Below are positions 8,728 through 16,880 of a DNA stretch of 64,000 nucleotides, one piece after another. The notes beneath the pieces are model-generated. The model had not been told where the DNA came from. It was given only the letters and a program-made list of their open reading frames with translations, and did not search any database. The DNA lies in NCBI RefSeq assembly GCF_004295665.1, contig NZ_CP034759.1, positions 3,100,001 through 3,164,000 on the forward strand, read 5' to 3'. The stretch comes from Litorilituus sediminis. GTDB lineage: Bacteria > Pseudomonadota > Gammaproteobacteria > Enterobacterales > Alteromonadaceae. The position numbers and the translations under genes are program-made. The number at the start of each line of letters is the position of its first letter. Positions within the stretch are counted from its first letter, which is position 1.

Positions 8728-9476
8728 TGCGCGACCGCGGTATAGTTAATATTTAAGTTATCAAATATTTGTTGGCAATATGGGTTGTCTTTATGTGACT
8801 GGCAACTGCTGTCATCGTCAAAGATTAACCCTTGAAACCAGCTGTCGATTGCTAGTTCAAAGTGATGGTTAGCGGCTTTGCTTAAATCAATAGTAAAAGT
8901 ATTGGGATATAGGCATGGTGAGTTAGGCGCGCGTAATGAACTGGCAGAAGAGCAACCAGTTGAGCCTAAATGAAATAACCAGTAGCCATCATCACTGGCA
9001 TTCATTTCCATGCGAACAAACTTATGCCCGGTTTGCCAGACCCAAAACATGTTGGGTACATTTAAAGGGCTGTCTTGGCTGAGTGGATTGACATGGTTTA
9101 AAGCAAAAGGGACACCTATGGTTATACGGATTGCTTGCATATCTTCCGTGGCGATATTGTCTTGCAGAGCTAGTTGCCAGTTTTGCTCGTCAGTGTCTTC
9201 GCAATCTACACCTAAAAGGGCTACTTGTTGGCTTTGATACTTGTTATCGGCAAGTTTTAGCGTGTGCCAGTTGTTATCTTGGTCTTGATATTTGATGTTA
9301 TGGGCAAACAAAAATAACTGGGCAAGTTGCCAGGATTTACTGTCTTGTTGAATGGCTGACTGACAGTTAAATACTGCGTTGTTTACTTGTGGGCTAATGG
9401 ATATTTTAGCTGTGTTTTGTTCGCTACAGCCAAGTAAAGAGATACAACAAAAAAGCCAAGTTATAATACTGCGCAT
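8724..9476 (-). CDS. MbnP-like metallo-mystery pair four-Cys protein, lipoprotein
   Basis: A 250-aa predicted lipoprotein (lipobox LLGC, Cys17). Family features seen: GVPFALNH (121-128), SPLN then the Trp-rich MFWVWQTG (143-150), FHLGSTGC (168-175), and cysteines at 38, 92, 175, 188, 225 and 234 that could form disulfides. These match MbnP proteins, which bind copper after the partner di-heme enzyme converts a Trp to kynurenine. The chosen ATG (9474-9476) gives a clean lipoprotein signal; the frame extends to 9542 without a better start. The downstream di-heme gene overlaps by 4 bp, so translation is coupled. Copper binding here is inference from the family. Confidence 0.83.
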   Translation of the reverse strand: MRSIITWLFCCISLLGCSEQNTAKISISPQVNNAVFNCQSAIQQDSKSWQLAQLFLFAHNIKYQDQDNNWHTLKLADNKYQSQQVALLGVDCEDTDEQNWQLALQDNIATEDMQAIRITIGVPFALNHVNPLSQDSPLNVPNMFWVWQTGHKFVRMEMNASDDGYWLFHLGSTGCSSASSLRAPNSPCLYPNTFTIDLSKAANHHFELAIDSWFQGLIFDDDSSCQSHKDNPYCQQIFDNLNINYTAVAQ

Positions 9477-9608
9477 ATAATTTAATCCAAAAAGCACTGC
9501 CATTTGCGGTATATAGTATGCTATAAGGTAGTTTATCAGCAAATGTTAACATAAAATTAACACTTTATTTAGTGTCTAGTGCATAAGTGGATTTTAATAG
9601 GAAGTCAG

Positions 9609-12362
9609 ATGATAGAAAAGCGCCTTGCCCTAATGGGGTTACTTATAGCAAGCATAGCTAATTTTGCTTATGGTCATTCAGAGCATGACAAATCAAGGTT
9701 CGTTTCCACTAGCGGCAAAGATGTTGGTCAGTGTGACAACGTATTAAGACCATGTAAAACCATTGCTTATGCGGTAAAACAAGCGAACAAGGGCGATAGT
9801 GTATTGCTTGCTGCGGGGCAATATAAAGTCAATTCAAGTGAAGAGCTGTTCTTTTTAAAAAGTGCCTTAGTGCCTATTTCAGGCGGCTATAACCGCTTTG
9901 ATCATTACCAGTCGCAAAGCCCGCAAACGAATGTAACCACTTTAACCAATGTACCCCAAGAGATGGCTGAGCTTTTACGTGCTAAAGGTTTTAAGGTACT
10001 TGCTGATGGTAAATCGCTGGCTAGTCAAGATGAGTTAAAGCAAATGTTGTCGGATTATCAGCAGTTAAATCAGCGTCAATCTGATGTTATCTGTCAAGAA
10101 GGTAAAGCAGGTGTGTTCTCTTGTGATAACGTTGATTTACTTGCTCATGTACCCTTGTCTGAAATGTCATCTAAACCCGGCTCAGGTAGCGATATTTGGG
10201 GACATGTTGATTTAAATAATAACCGAGAATACGCCATTATGACCTTACTTAATGGCACAGTAGTCATTGATGTAACTGAGCCAACCAATCCTGTGGAAGT
10301 GGGCACTATCAAAGGTGTTAATTCGAGCTGGCGTGATGTAAAAGTGTATCAATACTATGATCAAAGCTTGAACTTATGGCAAGCCTACGCTTATGTCACC
10401 ACTGAGGGCAGCAATTCAGGGGCAACTGATTATGTTACGGTAATTGATCTTAACTCTCTGCCAAATACCATTAGCGTGGTTGAGAAAAATAAAGCAGTAA
10501 GTACCGCCCATAATATCTATATTTCTAATGTTGATTATTCTTTAAATGTGGCACTCCCTGGGCAAACACCGTCATTACAGTTAGTAGGGGCAAATAATTT
10601 AAGTGGCGCATTTCAAAGTTATTCACTAACTGACCCAAGAACCTTAACTCAAGGTGGCAATAAGTACTTTGGTAGTGGTTACACTCACGATGGTACATCG
10701 ATTGTGATCAATGATGATCGAGCGCAGCAGCAATGTGGCATTAGTGAGGGGAGCTGTACTGTTTTTGTTGATTTCAATGAAAAAGAAATGAAGCTGTGGA
10801 ATATCACCGAGCCAAGTAATACCAAGAGTTTAGGTGATGTTAGTTACAGTGATGTACCAAGCTCAGCTCAATATGTGCATTCAGGTTGGGGCACAGATGA
10901 TAATCAGTATGTGCTACTTCATGATGAGTTTGATGAGTACCGTGGCGGCTTAAATACCACAGTGCGTATTTTTTCCATTGCAGATTTAGCCAACCCAGTG
11001 CAAGTAGGTCAGTGGACTGGGCCAACATCAGCAATTGATCACAATGGTTATGTGCGCGGTAATCGTTATTATATGTCGAACTACGAGCGTGGTTTAACCA
11101 TTTTAGATATCACCGAGCCAAGCACACCTGAGCAAGTTGGCTTTTTTGACACCTATACCCCAAGTGATGGTGCTAGCTTTAATGGCGCTTGGGGTGTTTA
11201 TCCGTTTCTTCCTTCAGGCAATATCTTAATTAGTGATATTAACAGCGGCCTTTATGTCTTAAAAGATAATGCCAAAAGCTCTGCTGTGGGTCAGTTCTCA
11301 TTTGCCGCCAAAGAAATTGCCACTGAGCAAGGTGTAGATTTGAGTATTGATGTCAGTCGTCATGGCACAGATTTAACTCATGCTGCCAGTGTGAGTTATC
11401 AAGTTATTGCTGGCAGTGCTGAAGCTGGTGCTGATTTTACTTTGGTTGATGGTACATTAGTTTGGCAGGCCAATGATAATGCCGATAAAACCATTACTGC
11501 AGCTATTGCGGAGAAATTAGATGATGCGGAGCTGCCAGAATCTTTCTTCATCAGGCTTTATAACCCAACCAATGGGGCAACCTTAGGTGATAACAGTTAC
11601 GTCACTATCAATTTAGCGGGTAAAGAAGATAATGGTGCCGCTTCATTTGCTGTGGCGAGCTTAGATGTAGCTGAGCAAAATGAGCAGCTGGTTGTGACAG
11701 TAAACCGAATTGGTAGCAGCGTTGGCGAGCTTTTGGTGGATTATGTAAGCATTGCCGATACCGCTATAGCGGGCGAAGATTTCGAACAAGTAGCAGGTCA
11801 GTTAAGTTGGGCAAATGGGGACAGTGAAGGTAAAACTATTTCGGTTAATATCATTAATGATAGTGAGGAAGAAGACGCTGAGCGCTTTACTATTCAACTG
11901 ACTTCTGTGGACGGCAGTCGTATTGGTATAAATGAGCAAATTGAGATAAATATTGCCGATGATGATCAAAACCATGAACCTGTGATTTCGTTAAGTGAGA
12001 ATTTCCAAGTGAATACCGATCAAAACGTCAATTTGATTGCGACTGTTTCTGATCCAGATAAAGATGATATGACCTTTTTATGGCAACAAACTGCTGGTTC
12101 ACAAGTCACTATTACCGATGCAGAGCAAAGCACAGCAAGCTTTGTTGCGCCAAGTACAGCAGGTTCACTCAGTTTTAGTTTTACCGCGACCGATTATCGA
12201 GGTGCTAGCTCTACGGCGACAATTACTCTCACGGTTGTTGCACCGAATGTTGTTGTAGAGCCTAAGCCTACCAGCAGCAGTGGCGGTGGCGCTGCTTGGA
12301 TGATTTTATTTATGCTGATTAGCTCAGCTATGTTAAAGCGAGTGTTGTATAGAGCACCTTAA
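9609..12362 (+). CDS. Choice-of-anchor B / Calx-beta surface protein with GlyGly-CTERM
   Basis: A 917-aa exported protein; the ATG at 9609 is preceded by TAGGAAG and opens a signal peptide (about 1-22). An N-terminal DUF1565-like segment (STSGKD ... CKTIAYAV ... AAGQY) is followed by a choice-of-anchor B domain (about 170-560) with LVIVD-like repeats such as VIDVTEPTNPVEVG and LDITEPSTPEQVG. Then come two Calx-beta modules (about 575-790), an Ig/PKD-like domain (about 800-890) and a GlyGly-CTERM tail (SSSGGGAAWM, membrane helix, basic end). The tail implies rhombosortase processing and type II secretion to the surface. It is divergent from the MbnH/MbnP pair with 132 bp between starts, so the three may be co-regulated. 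Confidence 0.85.
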   Translation: MIEKRLALMGLLIASIANFAYGHSEHDKSRFVSTSGKDVGQCDNVLRPCKTIAYAVKQANKGDSVLLAAGQYKVNSSEELFFLKSALVPISGGYNRFDHYQSQSPQTNVTTLTNVPQEMAELLRAKGFKVLADGKSLASQDELKQMLSDYQQLNQRQSDVICQEGKAGVFSCDNVDLLAHVPLSEMSSKPGSGSDIWGHVDLNNNREYAIMTLLNGTVVIDVTEPTNPVEVGTIKGVNSSWRDVKVYQYYDQSLNLWQAYAYVTTEGSNSGATDYVTVIDLNSLPNTISVVEKNKAVSTAHNIYISNVDYSLNVALPGQTPSLQLVGANNLSGAFQSYSLTDPRTLTQGGNKYFGSGYTHDGTSIVINDDRAQQQCGISEGSCTVFVDFNEKEMKLWNITEPSNTKSLGDVSYSDVPSSAQYVHSGWGTDDNQYVLLHDEFDEYRGGLNTTVRIFSIADLANPVQVGQWTGPTSAIDHNGYVRGNRYYMSNYERGLTILDITEPSTPEQVGFFDTYTPSDGASFNGAWGVYPFLPSGNILISDINSGLYVLKDNAKSSAVGQFSFAAKEIATEQGVDLSIDVSRHGTDLTHAASVSYQVIAGSAEAGADFTLVDGTLVWQANDNADKTITAAIAEKLDDAELPESFFIRLYNPTNGATLGDNSYVTINLAGKEDNGAASFAVASLDVAEQNEQLVVTVNRIGSSVGELLVDYVSIADTAIAGEDFEQVAGQLSWANGDSEGKTISVNIINDSEEEDAERFTIQLTSVDGSRIGINEQIEINIADDDQNHEPVISLSENFQVNTDQNVNLIATVSDPDKDDMTFLWQQTAGSQVTITDAEQSTASFVAPSTAGSLSFSFTATDYRGASSTATITLTVVAPNVVVEPKPTSSSGGGAAWMILFMLISSAMLKRVLYRAP

Positions 12363-12388
12363 CTTATCTCTTGTAACTTACCCCTTTG

Positions 12389-12423
12389 ACTCATCGAGTA
12401 TTGCTTAGTGATATTCGATGAGT
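12389..12423. repeat. Inverted repeat hairpin downstream of surface protein
   Basis: Arms ACTCATCGAGTAT and ATATTCGATGAGT pair over 13 bp with one mismatch, with a 9-base loop. There is no T tract, so it is at best a weak terminator or an mRNA 3' stabilising hairpin for the surface protein transcript. Confidence 0.6.
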
Positions 12424-12515
12424 TGACCTTAAATTGAGATAACCGCGGTTGTTAATGCTGTTAGCTCTAAGTTATTATATTCGAATAATTAATTATAAAA
12501 ACGGAAATTTGTCCT

Positions 12516-12986
12516 ATGAAATTATTATCAAAAGTCGCTGTCGCTTGTGCTATCACTGTTGCTGCAGTAAGCACTCAGGCACAACCTGCTAAATCATTAA
12601 AGCATGCGGAAAAAGCAACTGAGCTTCGTAAAGCTATGTTTCAACTAATGGCGAGCAATATGGGGCCGTTAGGCGCTATGGCTAAAGGTAAAATCCCGCT
12701 AAATAAAGAGGTTGTTGCTAAAAATGCTTTACGTTTAGAGCAGTTCTCACATATGTTAGGTGATTACCTGAAAACAGATACTCGTAAATTTTCTGTGAAA
12801 ACCGATGCGCTAGATAGTGTTTGGACCGACAGAGCAAAACTTGAAGGTAAGATCACTGACTTTACTAATGCTTCAAGCCAATTACAAAAAGCTGTTGTAT
12901 CGGGTGACGAAAAAGCTATTAAACGTGCTATTGGCGGTGTTGGTAAAACATGTGGCAGCTGCCACGATGACTTCAAAAAAGATTAA
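12516..12986 (+). CDS. Cytochrome c' (class II c-type cytochrome)
   Basis: A 156-aa periplasmic heme protein. A signal peptide ends near AQA (residue 22), and the remainder is a four-helix bundle with the heme site CGSCH at the extreme C-terminus (Cys146, Cys149, His150). That is the hallmark of cytochrome c' / c-556. Such proteins bind NO or serve as electron carriers. It is followed by a strong terminator and faces a cytochrome b561 gene. NO binding is plausible given norCB 8 kb downstream, but the sequence cannot distinguish a five-coordinate c' from a six-coordinate c-556. Confidence 0.9.
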   Translation: MKLLSKVAVACAITVAAVSTQAQPAKSLKHAEKATELRKAMFQLMASNMGPLGAMAKGKIPLNKEVVAKNALRLEQFSHMLGDYLKTDTRKFSVKTDALDSVWTDRAKLEGKITDFTNASSQLQKAVVSGDEKAIKRAIGGVGKTCGSCHDDFKKD

Positions 12987-13007
12987 TGTCTTGTTGAATT
13001 AGAGATC

Positions 13008-13038
13008 AAAAAAACAGCCCTTTGATGGCTGTTTTTTT
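13008..13038. terminator. Rho-independent terminator between convergent cytochrome genes
   Basis: Arms AAACAGCC and GGCTGTTT around a 7-base loop, flanked by A and T tracts. It serves the cytochrome c' gene and could also act on the leftward b561 transcript if reading the other strand. Confidence 0.87.
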
Positions 13039-13073
13039 ATGTCTGTTGTTTATGTATAGCGTACAAATACTCG

Positions 13074-13766
13074 CTAATAAAAGAACTCTTCCATCGGTGG
13101 TGGATTTATTACCACAAGCCAATAAACAAAGCCGACGCACAGTGCTAAGACAATAAGTGCTAAGCCAAGGCGTGAACCAGAAATTTCATCTTCTGCAGAT
13201 AATTTTTCAGCGTCTTTTTTACCGGTAAGCATAGCTTTGGCTAAGTTCTGTTTTTTCACTTTTTTATAAAAAATAATAGCCGTTATATGTAGCGCTATCG
13301 CTGCCAAGATAAAATCAAAGGTATTTAAATGAATAATGCGCATGATTTTATCAACGCTAGCGCCGGCGGCATTAAAATAAGGTCCTGAGCTAAACACCTC
13401 ATCATCAACAAAAAGGCCGCTGCTTGCTTGTAATAATACTAATAGCAGCATCAGCAACACCATGATGCTGCCAATGGGGTTATGACCAGCATAAACTTTG
13501 GCATCTACTGATTTATGGCTTTTTAGGTAATTTATTACTGCGCTAGGTGATGGCATAAACTGAGAAAACCTTGCATGTTTTGGCCCGACAACCCCCCAAA
13601 AGATACGAAAACTGGTCAATACGAGAATTATGTAGCCTAATTTTATATGCCAATCTATATAGTCTGTACCTAGCTCAGCTGTTAACCATAATAGTAATAG
13701 CGTCGTGGCAAAGCCCCAGTGAAATAAACGCAGCGGCAAGTCCCAAATGAGATATTGTTTTTTCAT
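13074..13766 (-). CDS. Cytochrome b561-type membrane subunit
   Basis: A 230-aa integral membrane protein with four core helices plus a C-terminal fifth. It starts KKQYLIWDLPLRLFHW, the usual opening of b-type cytochromes of the Ni/Fe-hydrogenase/b561 family, with conserved His in LRLFHW, in the second helix region (DWHIKLGY), in AGHNPIG and in ALHITAI as likely heme ligands. These proteins pass electrons from quinol to periplasmic carriers. It is convergent with cytochrome c', a common partner. A basic, acidic-rich loop (about 170-200) precedes the last helix. The start has an AAGAAG-like ribosome site. Specific electron partners are inferred. Confidence 0.87.
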   Translation of the reverse strand: MKKQYLIWDLPLRLFHWGFATTLLLLWLTAELGTDYIDWHIKLGYIILVLTSFRIFWGVVGPKHARFSQFMPSPSAVINYLKSHKSVDAKVYAGHNPIGSIMVLLMLLLVLLQASSGLFVDDEVFSSGPYFNAAGASVDKIMRIIHLNTFDFILAAIALHITAIIFYKKVKKQNLAKAMLTGKKDAEKLSAEDEISGSRLGLALIVLALCVGFVYWLVVINPPPMEEFFY

Positions 13767-13871
13767 TGTTAACTTCTTACTTATGATGCTATTGAGCCAT
13801 TTTATATGAAGGAGATTAGCAAGGTGAAGTGATTATTGTTGCAAAGTGTTAAGCGTTCGAGGTTAAGAAGT

Positions 13872-14324
13872 TTACGGTAGAGCAAATACAGTTAAGGATG
13901 GCTCTTTATTTTTATAGCTGTTAAACCTTAGTTGCAATGCTGTGCTCAGTGATGATTGTGCTTGTGTATCGCAGATAGCTCTCATGTTATTGATAAGGTA
14001 AAGCTTGCTTAGCGCTTGCTTTGCAAAGCAAATAAGTGGTGAGTGCTTGCTGGTAACATGTTGAATTAATTGGCTGGCTAGTGATTGCTGACGAAACTCT
14101 TTGTCGACAAATAAAGCGTGCATTAAGTATTGTGGGTTATCTTGTGTCAATTTAGATACAATCACACAAGCAATAATAATATTTTGGTGCTTGATAAAGT
14201 AGCAATGATCTAAGCCGATAAAGCGGGCACTGTAATGCTGTTGCTTGTAAAAGCGTAAAATAGCTTTTTTATCCGCCTTCGTTGCTTGTAATATGGTGAA
14301 TAGTTCTATGGCGCTTTGACTCAT
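13872..14324 (-). CDS. GNAT-like N-acetyltransferase, divergent
   Basis: A 150-aa soluble protein with the alpha/beta order of GNAT acetyltransferases. HALFVDKEFRQQSLASQLIQHV corresponds to strand 4 and the acetyl-CoA loop, though the usual Q/RxxGxG/A signature is reduced to RQQSLA. An internal CYFIKHQNIIIACVIVSKL segment fits strands 2-3. The substrate cannot be told. The gene stands alone, leftward, and is separated from the b561 gene by 105 bp. The degenerate acetyl-CoA loop leaves some doubt whether it is catalytic. Confidence 0.68.
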   Translation of the reverse strand: MSQSAIELFTILQATKADKKAILRFYKQQHYSARFIGLDHCYFIKHQNIIIACVIVSKLTQDNPQYLMHALFVDKEFRQQSLASQLIQHVTSKHSPLICFAKQALSKLYLINNMRAICDTQAQSSLSTALQLRFNSYKNKEPSLTVFALP

Positions 14325-14499
14325 AGGTTACTGTGGTTCATAGATGACAGTGGCTCATAAGTAACAGTGACTTATAGTTTGGCTGTATATATTAGCAGTT
14401 ATTTAGCTGGTTAGCGTAATAAAAATCACTTATATTTAAAGCACTTTACTTAATTGCAATAAAGCTAAAATGAATGTGTTTTAGAGCCTAGCTCTGTAG

Positions 14500-15300
14500 A
14501 TGATGGGTAATAAAGGAGATTGGTCGCTTTTGAATAATAAACAAGTAACCTCTGGTGCTGCTAGGTATTATATTTTTGCCTTTTTTATATCGATATTGAT
14601 GTGTACTGTTCAAGCAGAAAGTCTTGATAAGGTACAAGTACGCACTATAGCTATTGCACCTTATGGTATTAATTCAGGACAAGAACTGAGTGGTATTTAT
14701 TATGACATCGCTAACTCAATCGTTAAGACGTCAGGCTTACAAGCTGAACATGCAATTTACCCATATGCTCGCATAGTACATGAGTTAAAAGTGGGTTTAA
14801 CTGATATAACTATAATGTATCGCTACCAAGAGCTAGAAGGTTACGTAACCTATATTGCACCGTTACCGACGTTAAAAAATGTTGTTATTGGGGTAAAAGG
14901 GACTCATTTTGCTGATATAGCTAGCTTAAGAGGTAAGCGATTAGCTTATTTGCGCGGAGCACAATTTAATCAGCAGATAGATAATGATAAGCAAATTAAT
15001 AAGTACTTAGTTAAAGATTTTGATCAAGCTGTTCATATGTTGGCAGCGGGTCGTGTTGATGCCGTTATTGGCCCATTAGATCCTCTTATTAACTCGGCGC
15101 TAACGGCGGGTAAAAAAGACTTTTTTGGCCCACCGTTAGTCGTTTCACAGCGAACACCTTGGTTGCAAATATCAAATAAGAGCCGTTATAAAAGCTCCAC
15201 ACAGCAATTTAAAAAGATATTCAATAACATGGTGCAACGCGGCGAGTTGGCAAAATTAAGGCAAAAGTATAATATGCTCGATATTACCTACGAGCAATAA
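14500..15300 (+). CDS. Periplasmic solute-binding protein, family 3
   Basis: A 266-aa exported protein of the SBP_bac_3 fold (amino-acid-type binding proteins). A hydrophobic signal segment lies at about 22-40 (YYIFAFFISILMCTVQA), followed by VRTIAIAPYGI, ARIVHELKVGLTDITIMY and LRGKRLAYLRGAQF, which is the usual two-lobe order. The first ATG (14500) gives a long N-region, while a TTG at 14530 sits 12 bases after AAGGAG; either may be used. No permease or ATPase is nearby, so it may act alone as a sensor or scavenger, as often in Alteromonadales. Ligand unknown. It ends 2 bp from the convergent Gly-zipper gene. Confidence 0.8.
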   Translation: MMGNKGDWSLLNNKQVTSGAARYYIFAFFISILMCTVQAESLDKVQVRTIAIAPYGINSGQELSGIYYDIANSIVKTSGLQAEHAIYPYARIVHELKVGLTDITIMYRYQELEGYVTYIAPLPTLKNVVIGVKGTHFADIASLRGKRLAYLRGAQFNQQIDNDKQINKYLVKDFDQAVHMLAAGRVDAVIGPLDPLINSALTAGKKDFFGPPLVVSQRTPWLQISNKSRYKSSTQQFKKIFNNMVQRGELAKLRQKYNMLDITYEQ

Positions 15301-15302
15301 GC

Positions 15303-15779
15303 CTAAAACTGCTTATCAACTCGCACATAGCCATTGTTTAAATAGATAACCCTCACTTTATCATCAGCTTGGAATACCATGTTATGATCAAAGTCTTGAA
15401 TGACCATATACTGTTTGCCATCACTTGTGGTGATCATCAATTCAACAATACGCTGAATTATTTTACGCTGACTATTTTGGCTGTTGTGGGCAATGCTACC
15501 ACCAATAATAGCACCCAATACGGTCGCGATATCTTGACCACTTCCGCCACCAAATTGATTACCAATAACACCGCCAATTAACGCGCCGCCAAAGGTTTTC
15601 CAACCATTCTTTCTATCGTTAACTAATTCTTCTTGGCTGATGTTTCTAACAGAGTCGATTTTGCCAAAGAGTACCTTTTCAACAGGAACGGCTTTGTTTC
15701 TTTCGTACTGAGCAAGAGCAGGGCTTGAAATAAGCCCTGTTAATGCCAGAAAAAGTATGCTGTTTAGTATAATTCTCAT
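15303..15779 (-). CDS. Glycine-zipper 2TM-type envelope protein
   Basis: A 158-aa exported protein with a signal peptide ending near ALA (residue 23) and a glycine zipper at about 62-100 (GGALIGGVIGNQFGGGSG, GAIIGGSIAH) like SlyB/Pcp-type outer-membrane proteins. A C-terminal beta-rich domain (ITTSDGKQYMVIQDF, DDKVRVIYLNNGYVRV) follows. There is no lipobox. It lies 8 bp after lpoB on the same strand, so it is probably the last gene of the lipoprotein operon. A role in envelope integrity is inferred from family and position. Confidence 0.82.
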   Translation of the reverse strand: MRIILNSILFLALTGLISSPALAQYERNKAVPVEKVLFGKIDSVRNISQEELVNDRKNGWKTFGGALIGGVIGNQFGGGSGQDIATVLGAIIGGSIAHNSQNSQRKIIQRIVELMITTSDGKQYMVIQDFDHNMVFQADDKVRVIYLNNGYVRVDKQF

Positions 15780-15787
15780 GATAACTT

Positions 15788-16390
15788 CTACCAGCTAACA
15801 AATTCTTTTTCTTTGGTTTTACGGATTTCTGTTTCATCGGCCCACTCAACTAAGCCACTTTCTAAATCCATTAAACGTAAAGTAAATTTATAGTAGACGT
15901 CTGATTTATCTTTATTTGACTTCACTATGCTAGATAAGTTGCCATAAAGCATATATTCAGCGCCCACTTGTTTACCAAATTGAATCGCTTTACTCGCATC
16001 GACCATACCGCCGGTATTTTGATACTGAATTTGCTCTCGAGCAGCTGCGACTCGTGTCATATCAACAAAGCGGAATTTGCCAGAGCGCAGCAGCTTAGTG
16101 GAAATAGAGTCAGTGATTGATTCGGTATCAATGTGCTCACTGGTTTTATTTTTGATACTTTCAACAAAAATAACAGGGCGGGTGTTAGCGGTTAATGTAC
16201 CCACCACAGGCGATACCAGTAGTGAATCTGTCATTTGTCCGGCCACTTTTTGTAAATCGGTTGAGCCAAAGTTTATATCGGTTGTTTCAACGGCGCTTGC
16301 ATCTCCGTAACGTACAACTGATTTGTTAGTACAGCCGGTAGTAACCAGTACTGCCAGTGTCATAGCTGTAATTAAAGCAAGTTTTTTCAT
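15788..16390 (-). CDS. lpoB: Penicillin-binding protein activator LpoB
   Basis: A 200-aa lipoprotein (lipobox TTGC, Cys20). The body shows the LpoB/TolB-like fold: RPVIFVESIKNKTSEHIDT, SITDSISTKLLRSGKFRFVD and KQVGAEYMLYGNLSSIV. LpoB is anchored in the outer membrane and stimulates the transglycosylase PBP1b through the peptidoglycan mesh. It lacks the long disordered linker seen in E. coli LpoB, which is common outside Enterobacteriaceae. It is flanked by a YcfL-like gene upstream and a Gly-zipper gene downstream, matching the ycfL-lpoB order in E. coli. Which PBP it acts on cannot be read from the sequence. Confidence 0.88.
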   Translation of the reverse strand: MKKLALITAMTLAVLVTTGCTNKSVVRYGDASAVETTDINFGSTDLQKVAGQMTDSLLVSPVVGTLTANTRPVIFVESIKNKTSEHIDTESITDSISTKLLRSGKFRFVDMTRVAAAREQIQYQNTGGMVDASKAIQFGKQVGAEYMLYGNLSSIVKSNKDKSDVYYKFTLRLMDLESGLVEWADETEIRKTKEKEFVSW

Positions 16391-16414
16391 GATAATTTCC
16401 TTAATTTATTTTGA

Positions 16415-16852
16415 CTAAAATTTGTAAAATTTTTCATTTACTTCACGTACGTAAAAGCTATAGCTGGCGGCATTTCTCGACGGCGCTAAGCCCTTTACAT
16501 TGATGGTTTGCATGCCGTGCAGCTCTAATGCTTGCCAAGGATTCTTGCCTGATTCAATAACAAAACCGTCTTTATCAAACCAATTAAACTGATATTGTAG
16601 TGCCAGTGATTTTTCGTATTTGCTTGTGAGTGCCAGATTCACTTCAAGAAAATCGTTATTCATTCTAGTTTTTATATCGCTGATAAAGAGCTGCGAGGCT
16701 AGCTGCTGATTATCAACAATAAGTCGCTGTTGATAATTCTGACCATGAGCAATTTTCTCTGTGCCTATGCCAGAAGTTACCGGTGGAACATTTTTACAAG
16801 CAACCAGCCCCAACATAATGAGTGTGGCAAATATAAGCTGTTTAATATGCAT
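16415..16852 (-). CDS. YcfL-like lipoprotein (DUF1425)
   Basis: A 145-aa lipoprotein (lipobox LVAC, Cys19). The conserved pattern NNDFLEVNLALTSKYEKSLALQYQFNWFDKDGF followed by a PWQALELHGMQ-type segment is that of the YcfL/DUF1425 family, a small beta-sandwich lipoprotein of unknown role. It sits 24 bp before lpoB, as in E. coli, and 28 bp after the COG3014 gene. Co-occurrence suggests a link to peptidoglycan synthesis control, though no function is established for the family. Confidence 0.83.
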   Translation of the reverse strand: MHIKQLIFATLIMLGLVACKNVPPVTSGIGTEKIAHGQNYQQRLIVDNQQLASQLFISDIKTRMNNDFLEVNLALTSKYEKSLALQYQFNWFDKDGFVIESGKNPWQALELHGMQTINVKGLAPSRNAASYSFYVREVNEKFYKF

Positions 16853-16880
16853 ATGAATTATCCTTGTTTGACAGTGAACA

